Shown here one piece after another: positions 52,716-62,399 of a stretch of DNA of 64,000 bases. Below the pieces are notes generated by a model that saw only the letters and a list, made by a program, of their open reading frames with translations, made no database searches and was not told where the DNA came from. The translations under genes and the position numbers were made by a program. Source of the stretch: Rhodospirillaceae bacterium (lineage in GTDB: Bacteria > Pseudomonadota > Alphaproteobacteria > DSM-16000 > Inquilinaceae); NCBI GenBank assembly GCA_020638575.1, contig JACKIH010000003.1:2399501-2463500 (forward strand), written 5' to 3'. The stretch's first letter is position 1, and the number at the start of each line of letters is the position of its first letter.

Positions 52716-53626
52716 GCGGCCGCGTCTTGCTGCGTCAGAACCCGTCGGGCCGTCCTGCCGGCTGCGGGGTGGGACAGCACCACCAGGCCGGCGGCGACAA
52801 AGCCCACCGCAAGCACCAGACTGACGGTCAAGGGCGTGCCCAGGACCGCCACGGACAGCGCCGCCGCGGTGATCGGGCTGAGCGCCAGATAGCCGGTGAC
52901 CCGCGCCGGATCGAGCCGGTCGAGCGCAAAAAGCCAGCCGAGATAGGCGATGCCGCTGGACAGGCCGACGAAGCCGATCAGCGCCCAGGTGTCGAGCGGC
53001 CAGTCCGCCACCGGCTCCGGCGCCCCCTCCACCGCGGCCAGGAGACCGAGCGGCAGCAGGGCCGATGCCATGGCCAGGGCGCTCACCCGTACCACCCCGT
53101 AGCAGCGCAGGTAGCGGCCGTAGAGCTGGGAGCACAGCGCGATGGAGAGGGTGGCGGCCGCCGCTGCCGCCAACCCCCAGGCGTCGTCCGGCGCCAGGCG
53201 GCCCGTCAGCCCGTCGATGCCCACCAGCACCGCCACGCCGACGATCGTCAACGCCATGCCGGCCACCGCCGTGGTGCCCAGGGGCGGCCGGCCGAGCAGG
53301 CGGCCCATCAGCAGGGTGACGATGGGCAGCGTGGCGAACACCAGCGCGACGCGGGCGGGGTCGGTGAGGATCACCGCCAGGTTGAGCAAGGCGATGGGCA
53401 CGCCGAACTGGCCGATGCCCAGCAGACACAGGCCCGGCAGGTCGGCGCGTGCAATGGCGGGACCGCGCCGCGCCAGCACCAGCGGCACCAGCACCAGCAG
53501 CGCCACCGCGTAGCGCAGGAAGCCCAGCCAGCCGGCCCCGGTGTCCACGACCGCGGCACCGCTCGCCACCATGGCAGCACCCACCTGCAGGCCGGTCAGC
53601 GCGGCGCAGGCCATCGCCGCCCTCAC
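52700..53626 (-). CDS. EamA-family (DMT) exporter
   Basis: A 308-residue inner-membrane transporter with ten hydrophobic helices in two EamA repeats (first about 10-140, second about 155-290). Typical segments are LPIVTLLMGRLLGRPPLG and ALSPITAAALSVAVLGTPLT. GTG 53626 overlaps the MarR-GNAT gene stop by 4 nt (GTGA); ATG 53614 is an alternative. Coupling to a regulator suggests the pump is controlled by it. Substrate unknown. Confidence 0.87.
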   Translation of the reverse strand: MRAAMACAALTGLQVGAAMVASGAAVVDTGAGWLGFLRYAVALLVLVPLVLARRGPAIARADLPGLCLLGIGQFGVPIALLNLAVILTDPARVALVFATLPIVTLLMGRLLGRPPLGTTAVAGMALTIVGVAVLVGIDGLTGRLAPDDAWGLAAAAAATLSIALCSQLYGRYLRCYGVVRVSALAMASALLPLGLLAAVEGAPEPVADWPLDTWALIGFVGLSSGIAYLGWLFALDRLDPARVTGYLALSPITAAALSVAVLGTPLTVSLVLAVGFVAAGLVVLSHPAAGRTARRVLTQQDAAAQNAP

Positions 53627-54558
53627 AGCTCCAGGTCCCAGGTCTGGCCCACCAGGTCGTGGCCGAAACTGTGGTGCGGTTCCTCCGCAGTCAGGCGGAA
53701 GCCGGCCGTCTCATAAATGCGGCGGGCGGCCGTGAGGATGGAATTGGTCCACAAGGTGAGGCGGCGGTAGCCCTTGGCGCGGGCGAAGCCGATGCATTCG
53801 TCCACCAGGTGGCGGCCGAGCCCGAGCCCGCGGGCCGACGCCTCCACGTAGAGCATGCGCAGCTTGGCCACGTCGTCGTCCTGGCGCACGCAGAACACCG
53901 AGCCCACCACCGCGCCGTCGCGCTCGGCAATCCAGCAGCGCTCACGGGCCGGATCATGGTGGGTGATGAACTGCGCGACGATCTCCGACACCAGGGCTTC
54001 GAAGGTGCCGTCCCAGCCGTACTCGGCGGTGTAGAGGGCGGCCTGGCGGTGCACCACCCAGCCCATGTCGCCGGGCACCGGGTCGCGCAGCACGAAGGCC
54101 GGGCCGGGCGGCGGTCCGCCCAGCAGGCGCTCGATCACCGCCATCGCCCCCACCAGCCGGCGCTGGTCGGGTTCCGGCAGCGGCGCCAGCAGGTCCGCCA
54201 CCTCCCTCGCCGAGGCGGCATCGAGCTTGGCGAAGGCGGCACGCCCGGCTGCGGTGAGGGTGAGGGCCAGGCGCTTGGCATTGCTGTCGCTGGGTGCGCG
54301 GGCCACCAGCCCGTCGGCCTCGAAGCCGGCGATCAGGCGGCTGACATAGCCGGGGTCCATCTCCAGCCGGCGCGCCAGCTCACCGGCGGCGACGCCGTCC
54401 TCCTGGGCGATCTCGAACAACAGGCGCGACTGGGCGAGCGTGAAGGGCGAGGCGAGCAGCCCTTCGTTCAGCGCCCCCAGGATGCGGGTGTGAAAGCGGT
54501 TGAAGCGGCGTACCGCGGCGATGCGTTCGGCCGGCACGCCGGGGGTCTGGTCGGCCAT
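53623..54558 (-). CDS. MarR-type regulator fused to a GNAT acetyltransferase
   Basis: A 311-residue two-domain protein. Residues about 15-145 form a MarR winged helix (LASPFTLAQSRLLFEIAQED, GELARRLEMDPGYVSRLIAG, LVARAPSDSNAKRLALTLTA). Residues about 155-310 form a GNAT domain (WIAERDGAVVGSVFCVRQDD, LYVEASARGLGLGRHLVDEC with R-x-x-G-x-G, and LWTNSILTAARRIYETAGFR). This fusion is a known architecture. A palindrome 20 bp upstream of its start fits autoregulation. The EamA exporter gene is coupled downstream, so an acetylate-and-export response to a small toxic amine is one possible reading. Confidence 0.9.
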   Translation of the reverse strand: MADQTPGVPAERIAAVRRFNRFHTRILGALNEGLLASPFTLAQSRLLFEIAQEDGVAAGELARRLEMDPGYVSRLIAGFEADGLVARAPSDSNAKRLALTLTAAGRAAFAKLDAASAREVADLLAPLPEPDQRRLVGAMAVIERLLGGPPPGPAFVLRDPVPGDMGWVVHRQAALYTAEYGWDGTFEALVSEIVAQFITHHDPARERCWIAERDGAVVGSVFCVRQDDDVAKLRMLYVEASARGLGLGRHLVDECIGFARAKGYRRLTLWTNSILTAARRIYETAGFRLTAEEPHHSFGHDLVGQTWDLEL

Positions 54559-54577
54559 GGGTGACCCGCACGTCGAA

Positions 54578-54598
54578 TATGTTGACTGAGGCAACATA
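54578..54598. promoter_or_regulatory. Candidate operator of the MarR-GNAT regulator
   Basis: TATGTTG-actgagg-CAACATA, a perfect 7-bp dyad with 7-bp spacer, begins 20 bp before the regulator's ATG. Symmetry, AT content and position are those of MarR operators. Confidence 0.6.
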
Positions 54599-54672
54599 GC
54601 AGACGGCGCGTGACCGCGGAAGGTCCGGCGCTCCGCGGCGGAGGCGCCGGCCGCCGGGCGGACGCGTTCTCC

Positions 54673-55404
54673 TCAGCGCTTTTCGTACTGGCCCTTGCCG
54701 AACAGCAGGTCCTTGGCCTTCTGGTCGAAGCCTTCCTTGCGGAATTCCGTCAACACGGTGAGGCCCTTCTGCACCGCCGGTCGCGGGTCGATCTCGCCAA
54801 ACCAGCGCTTCACGTTGGGGAACGCGTCCAGCGTGTGGCCCTGGCGTTCGATGGAGCGCACCCAGGGGAAGGTGGCGATATCGGCCAGCGAATAGTCCTC
54901 GCCGGCCAGGAAGCGGCAGCGGCTAAGGCGCTTGTCCATGACGCCGTAAAGCCGCCCGGCCTCGTTGGTGTAGCGGTTGATGGCGTAGTCGATCGGCTCC
55001 GGCGCGTATTGGCGGAAGTGGTGGGCCTGGCCGAGCATGGGGCCGACGCCGCCCATCTGGAACATCAGCCACTGCATCATGTCGAACAGCTTGCGCGGGT
55101 CCTCCGGCCAGAAGGCGCCGGTCTTGTGCGCCAGGTAGAGCAGGATGGCGCCGCTCTCGAACACCGAATAGGGGCGGCCGCCCGGCCCGTCGGGGTCGAC
55201 GATGGCGGGGATCTTGTTGTTGGGGCTGATCTCCAGGAACGCCGGCTTGAACTGGTCGCCCGCGCCGATGTCCACCGGATGGGCCTGGTAGGGCAGGCCC
55301 AGCTCCTCCAACAGGATGGACACCTTGAAGCCGTTGGGCGTGGCCCAGGAATAGAGCTGGATGGCGGTGTCTGCGGGGGCGTCTGTCGCGGCGTCTGCGG
55401 GCAT
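54673..55404 (-). CDS. Glutathione S-transferase (YghU/Ure2p-like)
   Basis: A 243-residue GST. The thioredoxin-like domain has WATPNGFKVSILLEELGLPY and ISPNNKIPAIVDPDGPGG with SVFESGAILLYLAHKTG, typical of YghU/YfcG (Nu-class, disulfide-reductase) proteins, which use Thr/Asn-type contacts and not the usual Tyr. The helical domain has EDYSLADIATFPWVRSIER. Start ATG 55404. Divergent from the methyltransferase gene with 157 bp between; the spacer shows no clear element. Confidence 0.9.
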   Translation of the reverse strand: MPADAATDAPADTAIQLYSWATPNGFKVSILLEELGLPYQAHPVDIGAGDQFKPAFLEISPNNKIPAIVDPDGPGGRPYSVFESGAILLYLAHKTGAFWPEDPRKLFDMMQWLMFQMGGVGPMLGQAHHFRQYAPEPIDYAINRYTNEAGRLYGVMDKRLSRCRFLAGEDYSLADIATFPWVRSIERQGHTLDAFPNVKRWFGEIDPRPAVQKGLTVLTEFRKEGFDQKAKDLLFGKGQYEKR

Positions 55405-55561
55405 GGGGCGTGCCTTCTGTTTTGGGATCGTGAGAGAGAGCGGGCCGGTGCGATCACGAACCAACAGGTCTCAGGCTGGACATAGGGCGGCAAGCCTGCG
55501 ACATCCAGGGTCCAGGTGCCGCCGCACGCGGGCCGCACAGGCAACTTTATGCGAGGCGACA

Positions 55562-56254
55562 ATGACCCGGCCGGTCCGCACCCATACCGAGGTCATGAAG
55601 TCCCTGGTGCCGCTCGCCGGACTGGCGGTGGATATCGGTGCCGGGTCGGGAGCGCTGGCGGCACGGCTGATGCAGATTGCCGGGGAGGGCCGCTTCACCG
55701 TGATCGCCGTCGATCCCCAGGCCGATCTGCTGCCGGCGGCCCGCCGCCGCGGCGTCGCCGGACTGGCGGCGGTGGGCGAAGCGCTGCCGCTGGCCGATGG
55801 TGCCGTCGACATGACGATCTACGCCAACAGCCTGCACCATGTGCCGGTGGAGGCCCAGGCGGCAGCACTCGACGAAGCGGTGCGCATCACCAGGCCGGGT
55901 GGCCATGTGGTGGTGCGCGAGCCGCTGGCCGAGGGCCCGCGCTTCGAGCTGATGCGCGCCGTGGAGGACGAAACGGAGATCCGCGCCGCCGCCATCGCCC
56001 AGCTCGCCCGCCTGCCCGCCCGGGCCCCGGTGCGCCTGGAGGCGGAGACCGACTACGAAGCCCCCACCCTGCACCGCGATTTCGAGGATTTCCGCGCCGG
56101 CATCATCGCCGTCGACCCCGAACGGGCCGGCGCCGTCGCCGCCATCGAGGCGGAGCTGCGCGCCGGCTACGCCGCCATCTCCGAAAAGACGGAGAAGGGC
56201 GACCGGGTGATGACGCCGTCCCGCATCTGGGTCTTTGCCCGGCTGGATGGGTAG
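55562..56254 (+). CDS. Class I SAM-dependent methyltransferase
   Basis: A 230-residue methyltransferase. Motif I is AVDIGAGSGALAARLMQIAG; the acidic loop is FTVIAVDPQADLLPAARR; motif IV is NSLHHVPVEAQAAALDEAVR. It resembles the Methyltransf_11/UbiE-type group. Substrate unknown. ATG 55562 has gagg 9 nt upstream. The 244 bp to the next gene (56255-56498) show no gene or clear signal. Confidence 0.87.
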   Translation: MTRPVRTHTEVMKSLVPLAGLAVDIGAGSGALAARLMQIAGEGRFTVIAVDPQADLLPAARRRGVAGLAAVGEALPLADGAVDMTIYANSLHHVPVEAQAAALDEAVRITRPGGHVVVREPLAEGPRFELMRAVEDETEIRAAAIAQLARLPARAPVRLEAETDYEAPTLHRDFEDFRAGIIAVDPERAGAVAAIEAELRAGYAAISEKTEKGDRVMTPSRIWVFARLDG

Positions 56255-56498
56255 GTCCGGCGCGTCGCGGATGCCGCCGTGCCGGCACCGCGGCACCCAC
56301 AGACTTTACCTGCCGACTCAATCGGTTAAGGCTCCAGGCCAAGCAAGCGTCCAGCCCCCGGCGCAACGCCGTTAGCCTGGGGCTTCCCCACCCGCCAGAT
56401 TCGTGCGCGTCGGCCACGGAGTTGACACAAGCCGAGCGGATGCAGAGCACCGGCGCGCCGTGCGGGGCGGCGGCGATCCGTCACGACAGGAGGGGGGA

Positions 56499-56732
56499 AT
56501 GGTTCTTTCGGGGCTCTATCGCGGCGTGTCGCTCGGCTCGGCCGATCCCCAAGCGCGCGGGCGCATCCAGGTCCAGGTGCCGGTGCTGGGCGGCAACACC
56601 ACCTTGTGGGCGGAACGCTGTGCCGCTTTTGGCAGCGGCGGCACCAGTCAGGTGCAGGCCGGCACGGTGGTGTGGGTGGCCTTCGAGGGCGGCGACGTGA
56701 ACCGGCCGGTGGCGCTGGGCTTCAAGCCGTAG
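56499..56732 (+). CDS. Stand-alone gp5/VgrG-type OB-fold protein
   Basis: A 77-residue protein matching only the N-terminal OB domain of phage baseplate protein V/gp5 and VgrG: YRGVSLGSADPQARGRIQVQ, WAERCAAFGSGG, QAGTVVWVAFEGGDVNRPVA. Full VgrG has over 600 residues; no spike, hub or other tail gene is nearby. A very strong site (ggaggggg) precedes ATG 56499, so translation is likely. It could be a phage or contractile-system relic kept for some other use. The palindromic repeat copy B follows. Confidence 0.75.
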   Translation: MVLSGLYRGVSLGSADPQARGRIQVQVPVLGGNTTLWAERCAAFGSGGTSQVQAGTVVWVAFEGGDVNRPVALGFKP

Positions 56733-56770
56733 GCGTACCGCCTGCCGGCGAGAGCACTCTCGCGCCGTGT

Positions 56771-56865
56771 TGGTTCGGTTCCAGTCCACCCCCCCCACCA
56801 AGAGACCGCCCAAGCCATTGTAAAATATGGGGTGGCCGGGTGGGGGCGGGGGCCGGTGCAGCCTG
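56771..56865. repeat. Palindromic repeat, copy B
   Basis: Begins TGGTTCGGTTCCAGTCCACC as copy A does, and its right arm has GGGGTGGCCGGGTGGGGGCG and GGTGCAGCC. The AT-rich loop (aagccattgtaaaatatgg) is the reverse complement of copy A's loop, so the element lies in opposite orientation. The right arm is cut short at the phhB stop. Confidence 0.7.
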
Positions 56866-57159
56866 CTAGTCCTGGGTGATCAGGTTCATGAAGTTCGCCA
56901 GCTTGACGTCGAGCCCCGTCACGCCGCCGGCATCGTGGGTGGCCAGCACCACATCCACGGTGTTGTAGACGTTGAACCATTCGGGGTGGTGGTTCATCTT
57001 TTCCGCCATCATGGCCACCCGCGTCATGAAGGCGAAGGCGGCGCTGAAATCCTTGAAGATGAAGGTCTTCACGATGGCATCGCGGCCTTCGGCATCGGTC
57101 CAGCCATCCAGGCTGGCCAGCACCTGGGCACGCTCTGCGGGGGTCAGCAGCGAGGCCAT
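56866..57159 (-). CDS. phhB: 4a-hydroxytetrahydrobiopterin dehydratase
   Basis: A 97-residue pterin-4a-carbinolamine dehydratase, which recycles pterin cofactor and in bacteria can also assist folate-type pterins. The signature MAEKMNHHPEWFNVYNTVDV, with the HHPE active-site pair and the later THDAGGVTGLDVKLA, is clear. Length is normal. No phenylalanine hydroxylase gene is in the window. It ends at palindromic repeat copy B. Confidence 0.95.
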   Translation of the reverse strand: MASLLTPAERAQVLASLDGWTDAEGRDAIVKTFIFKDFSAAFAFMTRVAMMAEKMNHHPEWFNVYNTVDVVLATHDAGGVTGLDVKLANFMNLITQD

Positions 57160-57212
57160 GGGCAGCAGTCCTTACAATTGGGGTCGGAGCGTCGGGTGAC
57201 GGGGTCGGTGCG

Positions 57213-58085
57213 CTACTTGTCCCGCAGCACCTCGATCAGGCTGGAGGTGTCGACGCGGCCGCCGCGCAGGCTCTGCACCTGGGCATAGAACTGGTCGACC
57301 AGGGCGGCCACCGGCAGCTTTGCCCCGCAGCGCCGCGCTTCGGCAAGGCAGATGCCCAGATCCTTGCGCATCCAGTCCACCGCGAAGCCGAAGTCGAACT
57401 TGCCGTCCAGCATGGTCTTCGCACGGTTGTCCATCTGCCAGCTCTGGGCGGCCCCCTTGGAGATCACGTCCACCACCTTGGCGCCGTCGAGCCCCGCCTG
57501 CTCGGCGAAGTGCATGCCTTCCGACAGGCCCTGCAGCAGCCCGGCAATGCAGATCTGGTTGACCATCTTGGTGAGCTGGCCGGCGCCCGCCGGCCCCATC
57601 AGCCGCACCGACTTACCGTACCACTGCAACGCCGCCTCGGCCTTGGAGAAGTGCTCCAGCGTGCCGCCGCACATCACCGTCAAGGCGCCGTTCTCCGCCC
57701 CCGCCTGGCCGCCCGACACCGGGGCGTCGACGAAGCCGGCCTGCTTCTCCACCACGGCCGCCGCCAGTTCGCGCGCCAGGTCGGCCGACGCGGTGGTGTG
57801 GTCGACCAGGATGGCGTCCTTCGCCAGCCCGGCCAGCGCGCCGGTCTCGCCGTAGACGACCGAGCGCACGTCGTCGTCGTTGCCCAGGCACATGAACACC
57901 AGGGCCGCACCGGCGGCGGCTTCGGCCGGGGTCGGGGCCGCCTGGCCGCGATGGGTTTGGGTCCAGGCCGCCGCCTTGCTGGCCGTGCGGTTGTAGACGG
58001 TGACGTCGTACCCGCCCTTGGCCAGGTGTCCCGCCATGGGCGCGCCCATCACGCCCAGCCCCAGAAACGCGACCTTCATGGCCAT
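57213..58085 (-). CDS. Beta-hydroxyacid dehydrogenase (3-hydroxyisobutyrate dehydrogenase/glyoxylate reductase family)
   Basis: A 290-residue NAD(P)-dependent dehydrogenase. The N-terminal Rossmann motif is VAFLGLGVMGAPMAGHLAKG followed by VYNRTASK, where Asn-Arg points to NADP. The substrate loop FVDAPVSGGQAGAENGALTV and the catalytic Lys in GQLTKMVNQICIAG are present. This group includes GlxR, GarR and GLYR-type enzymes; substrate cannot be fixed. ATG 58085 and ATG 58079 are both possible. It is divergent from clpB with 231 bp between. Confidence 0.92.
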   Translation of the reverse strand: MAMKVAFLGLGVMGAPMAGHLAKGGYDVTVYNRTASKAAAWTQTHRGQAAPTPAEAAAGAALVFMCLGNDDDVRSVVYGETGALAGLAKDAILVDHTTASADLARELAAAVVEKQAGFVDAPVSGGQAGAENGALTVMCGGTLEHFSKAEAALQWYGKSVRLMGPAGAGQLTKMVNQICIAGLLQGLSEGMHFAEQAGLDGAKVVDVISKGAAQSWQMDNRAKTMLDGKFDFGFAVDWMRKDLGICLAEARRCGAKLPVAALVDQFYAQVQSLRGGRVDTSSLIEVLRDK

Positions 58086-58316
58086 GGTGTCGTCCGATCC
58101 TTGGTGGTCCTTGGCCGACCATAGTCCACAGGCCGGTCGTGCGCAAAACCCGCGGGATTCGTCCCTGCGCGGCTCTTGTGTTGCCGCACGGCCACACCGA
58201 TATGATCTGCAGCAAACCCAAAGGCCGTGGCGCTGCATCCGAAGATGGGCGCAAGCATCGGGACCTCGCGGTCCGGTGCTGTTTCGGCGGCCCGATTGTC
58301 CGAACGGGAGATCGAG

Positions 58317-60932
<2,616 letters not shown>

Positions 60933-60999
60933 GCAGCCTTGATGTGACGTTTCTCAACGGCGGGCGGGTCAGCCGCCTGCCTTACTCGATGCTTCGACC

Positions 61000-61032
61000 A
61001 TAGGGCGCAGGGGCGGGACCTCTGCGCCCTAT
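61000..61032 (+). terminator. clpB terminator hairpin
   Basis: ATAGGGCGCAG and CTGCGCCCTAT form a perfect 11-bp stem with an 11-nt loop, 67 bp after the clpB stop and followed by TGCATTTG. The IS630 element begins 25 bp further on. Confidence 0.75.
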
Positions 61033-61066
61033 TGCATTTGTGGCCGCTCAACTCATACCGACGAGT

Positions 61067-61647
61067 CTATGAGGTGACCTTTGTGATCCACGGGAAGGCA
61101 CAGAGGGATTTGATACGGCTTGGTTCTGCGATGATGGCGCACCAGGCTTGGCAGCACGCCTCGATGATGGCCTCGGTGTCGGGCAGGAAGCGCAGCGATA
61201 AGAAGCGTTCGCGCAGATAGAGCCAGACGCGTTCTACGGGGTTGAGTTCGGGGCTGTAGGGCGGCAGCGGCACCAGGGTGATGTTGTCTGGCAGGGTGAG
61301 GGCGCGGGCGTCGTGCCAGCCGGCACCGTCCAGCACCATGACGGCATGGACATCCGGGGCCAGGCTCACGGAGACGGTCTCCAGGAAGACCTGCATGGCC
61401 TTGGCGTTGACGGTGGGCAGCACCAGGGTGACATCGTCGCCGGTGGCCGGCCGGATGGCGGGGAAGATGTAGGCCCACTGATAGTCGCGCTGGCACAGGC
61501 CCGGCGGGCGTTGGCCCTTCACCCACCAGCGATGGCAGACGCGCCCCTTGTTGCCGACGCGGGCTTCGTCCTGGAACCACAGCTCGATGCGTTTGCCGGG
61601 GTGATCCTTCGCAGCAAGGCTCAGGGCCGTGCGGAGCCCCTTTTTTG
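61067..61647 (-). CDS. IS630 transposase, frame B (DDE catalytic part)
   Basis: The -1 frame relative to frame A, about 190 residues from the A6 run to the stop inside the left terminal repeat. The catalytic triad is visible: Asp in LWFQDEARVG, Asp in VMVLDGAGWH and Glu in YSPELNPVERVW. It has no start with a ribosome site of its own at the right place, so it is expected to be made as an A-B fusion of about 355 residues, the usual IS630 transposase size. Confidence 0.85.
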
Positions 61648-62133
61648 GAACTGGGCCTGGGCCTTGGCGCTGCTCTTTGGGTGAACGGGCCGGGCCTTCT
61701 GTCGCGAGAAGCCCATGCGGCGCAGCACCTGCGTCATGCTGGAGGGGTGAAAGCTTTTGCCGAAGTGCGCATCCAGCCAGCGGCACAGGTCGGCCCGTGT
61801 CCAGGCACACACCCCGTCGCGGTCGGGATCGGGACCGCGCAAGATGACGGCCGCCAGGGCCGCTTCTTCGGCTTCGGTCAGGCGTCGAGGTGGGCGGCCC
61901 TTGGGCCGATTGTGCAGCCCGGCCAGGCCTTCGGCATTGTAGCGCACCACCGCATCGCGCAGGGCTTGGCGCTCCATGCCGGCAAGGCGGGCGGCGTCTG
62001 CCCGGCTCAGGCCATCCAGCGCGTTGGCGATGGCGTACATGCGGGCCGCCGCATGACCATCGCGTTCCTGGCGGGCCAAACCCCGCAGCTCTTCTGAGGA
62101 CAACTCACCCCGGATCTTGAGACTCGAACCCAT
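61621..62133 (-). CDS. IS630 transposase, frame A (N-terminal DNA-binding part)
   Basis: A 170-residue product with two helix-turn-helix regions: LDGLSRADAARLAGMERQAL, followed by RDAVVRYNAEGLAGLHNRPK, and ADLCRWLDAHFGKSFHPSSM with a winged-helix (homeodomain-like) character. It ends 23 nt past a run of six A (minus strand; 61641-61646 on plus). Reading CAA-AAA-AGG, a -1 slip there joins it to frame B. Programmed frameshifting or transcript slippage at A-runs is known in IS630 elements; an inactivating indel is the other possibility. Confidence 0.85.
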   Translation of the reverse strand: MGSSLKIRGELSSEELRGLARQERDGHAAARMYAIANALDGLSRADAARLAGMERQALRDAVVRYNAEGLAGLHNRPKGRPPRRLTEAEEAALAAVILRGPDPDRDGVCAWTRADLCRWLDAHFGKSFHPSSMTQVLRRMGFSRQKARPVHPKSSAKAQAQFQKRGSARP

Positions 62134-62290
62134 CGCATCCCCCGCATCTGGTGGATCGATAGGGAATCACAAAGCGCCTCCCTCTGGGAATCCCCTGAGT
62201 CACCTCATCCGCTCATCGGTATCATTCCGGCAGCGACAATTCCGTTTAACGAGACCAAAAAGGGAGCCAATCGCTTTGAGCGCAAACGAA

Positions 62291-62319
62291 TTGACGAAGG
62301 AAGAAATAGAGATTATAGA
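62291..62319 (+). promoter_or_regulatory. Near-consensus sigma70-type promoter
   Basis: TTGACG (62291-62296), a 17-bp spacer and TATAGA (62314-62319), in an AT-rich stretch 81 bp before the lipoprotein ATG. It is the best promoter match in the window and lies 72 bp outside the IS right end. Confidence 0.65.
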
Positions 62320-62399
62320 TATATAGACAACTTATTTGCTCCGACTCGCTGTTCTCCAACCGGTAGGCCGGAGACAGATTGGAGCGGGAGAAAGCCAGA

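Larger units (their letters stand above)
61058..62219 (-). mobile_element. IS630-family insertion sequence
   Basis: A 1162-bp element. Terminal inverted repeats 61058-61078 and 62199-62219 match at 17 of 21 positions (left begins CCGACGAG and ends ATGAGGTGAC; right, on the other strand, begins CCGATGAG and ends ATGAGGTGAC). It is flanked by TA on both sides (61056-61057 and 62220-62221), the target duplication made by IS630/Tc1-mariner elements. Inside are two overlapping transposase frames on the minus strand. The element appears complete and could be active if frameshifting occurs. Confidence 0.9.

Noticed and set aside
56499..56732. A prophage or type VI secretion locus, suggested by the VgrG-like domain
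   Set aside because: No integrase, capsid, tail, sheath or other secretion genes are within the window around it.
58086..58316. A heat-shock promoter for clpB around 58170-58210
   Set aside because: No -35/-10 pair matched the alphaproteobacterial sigma32 pattern well enough to call.
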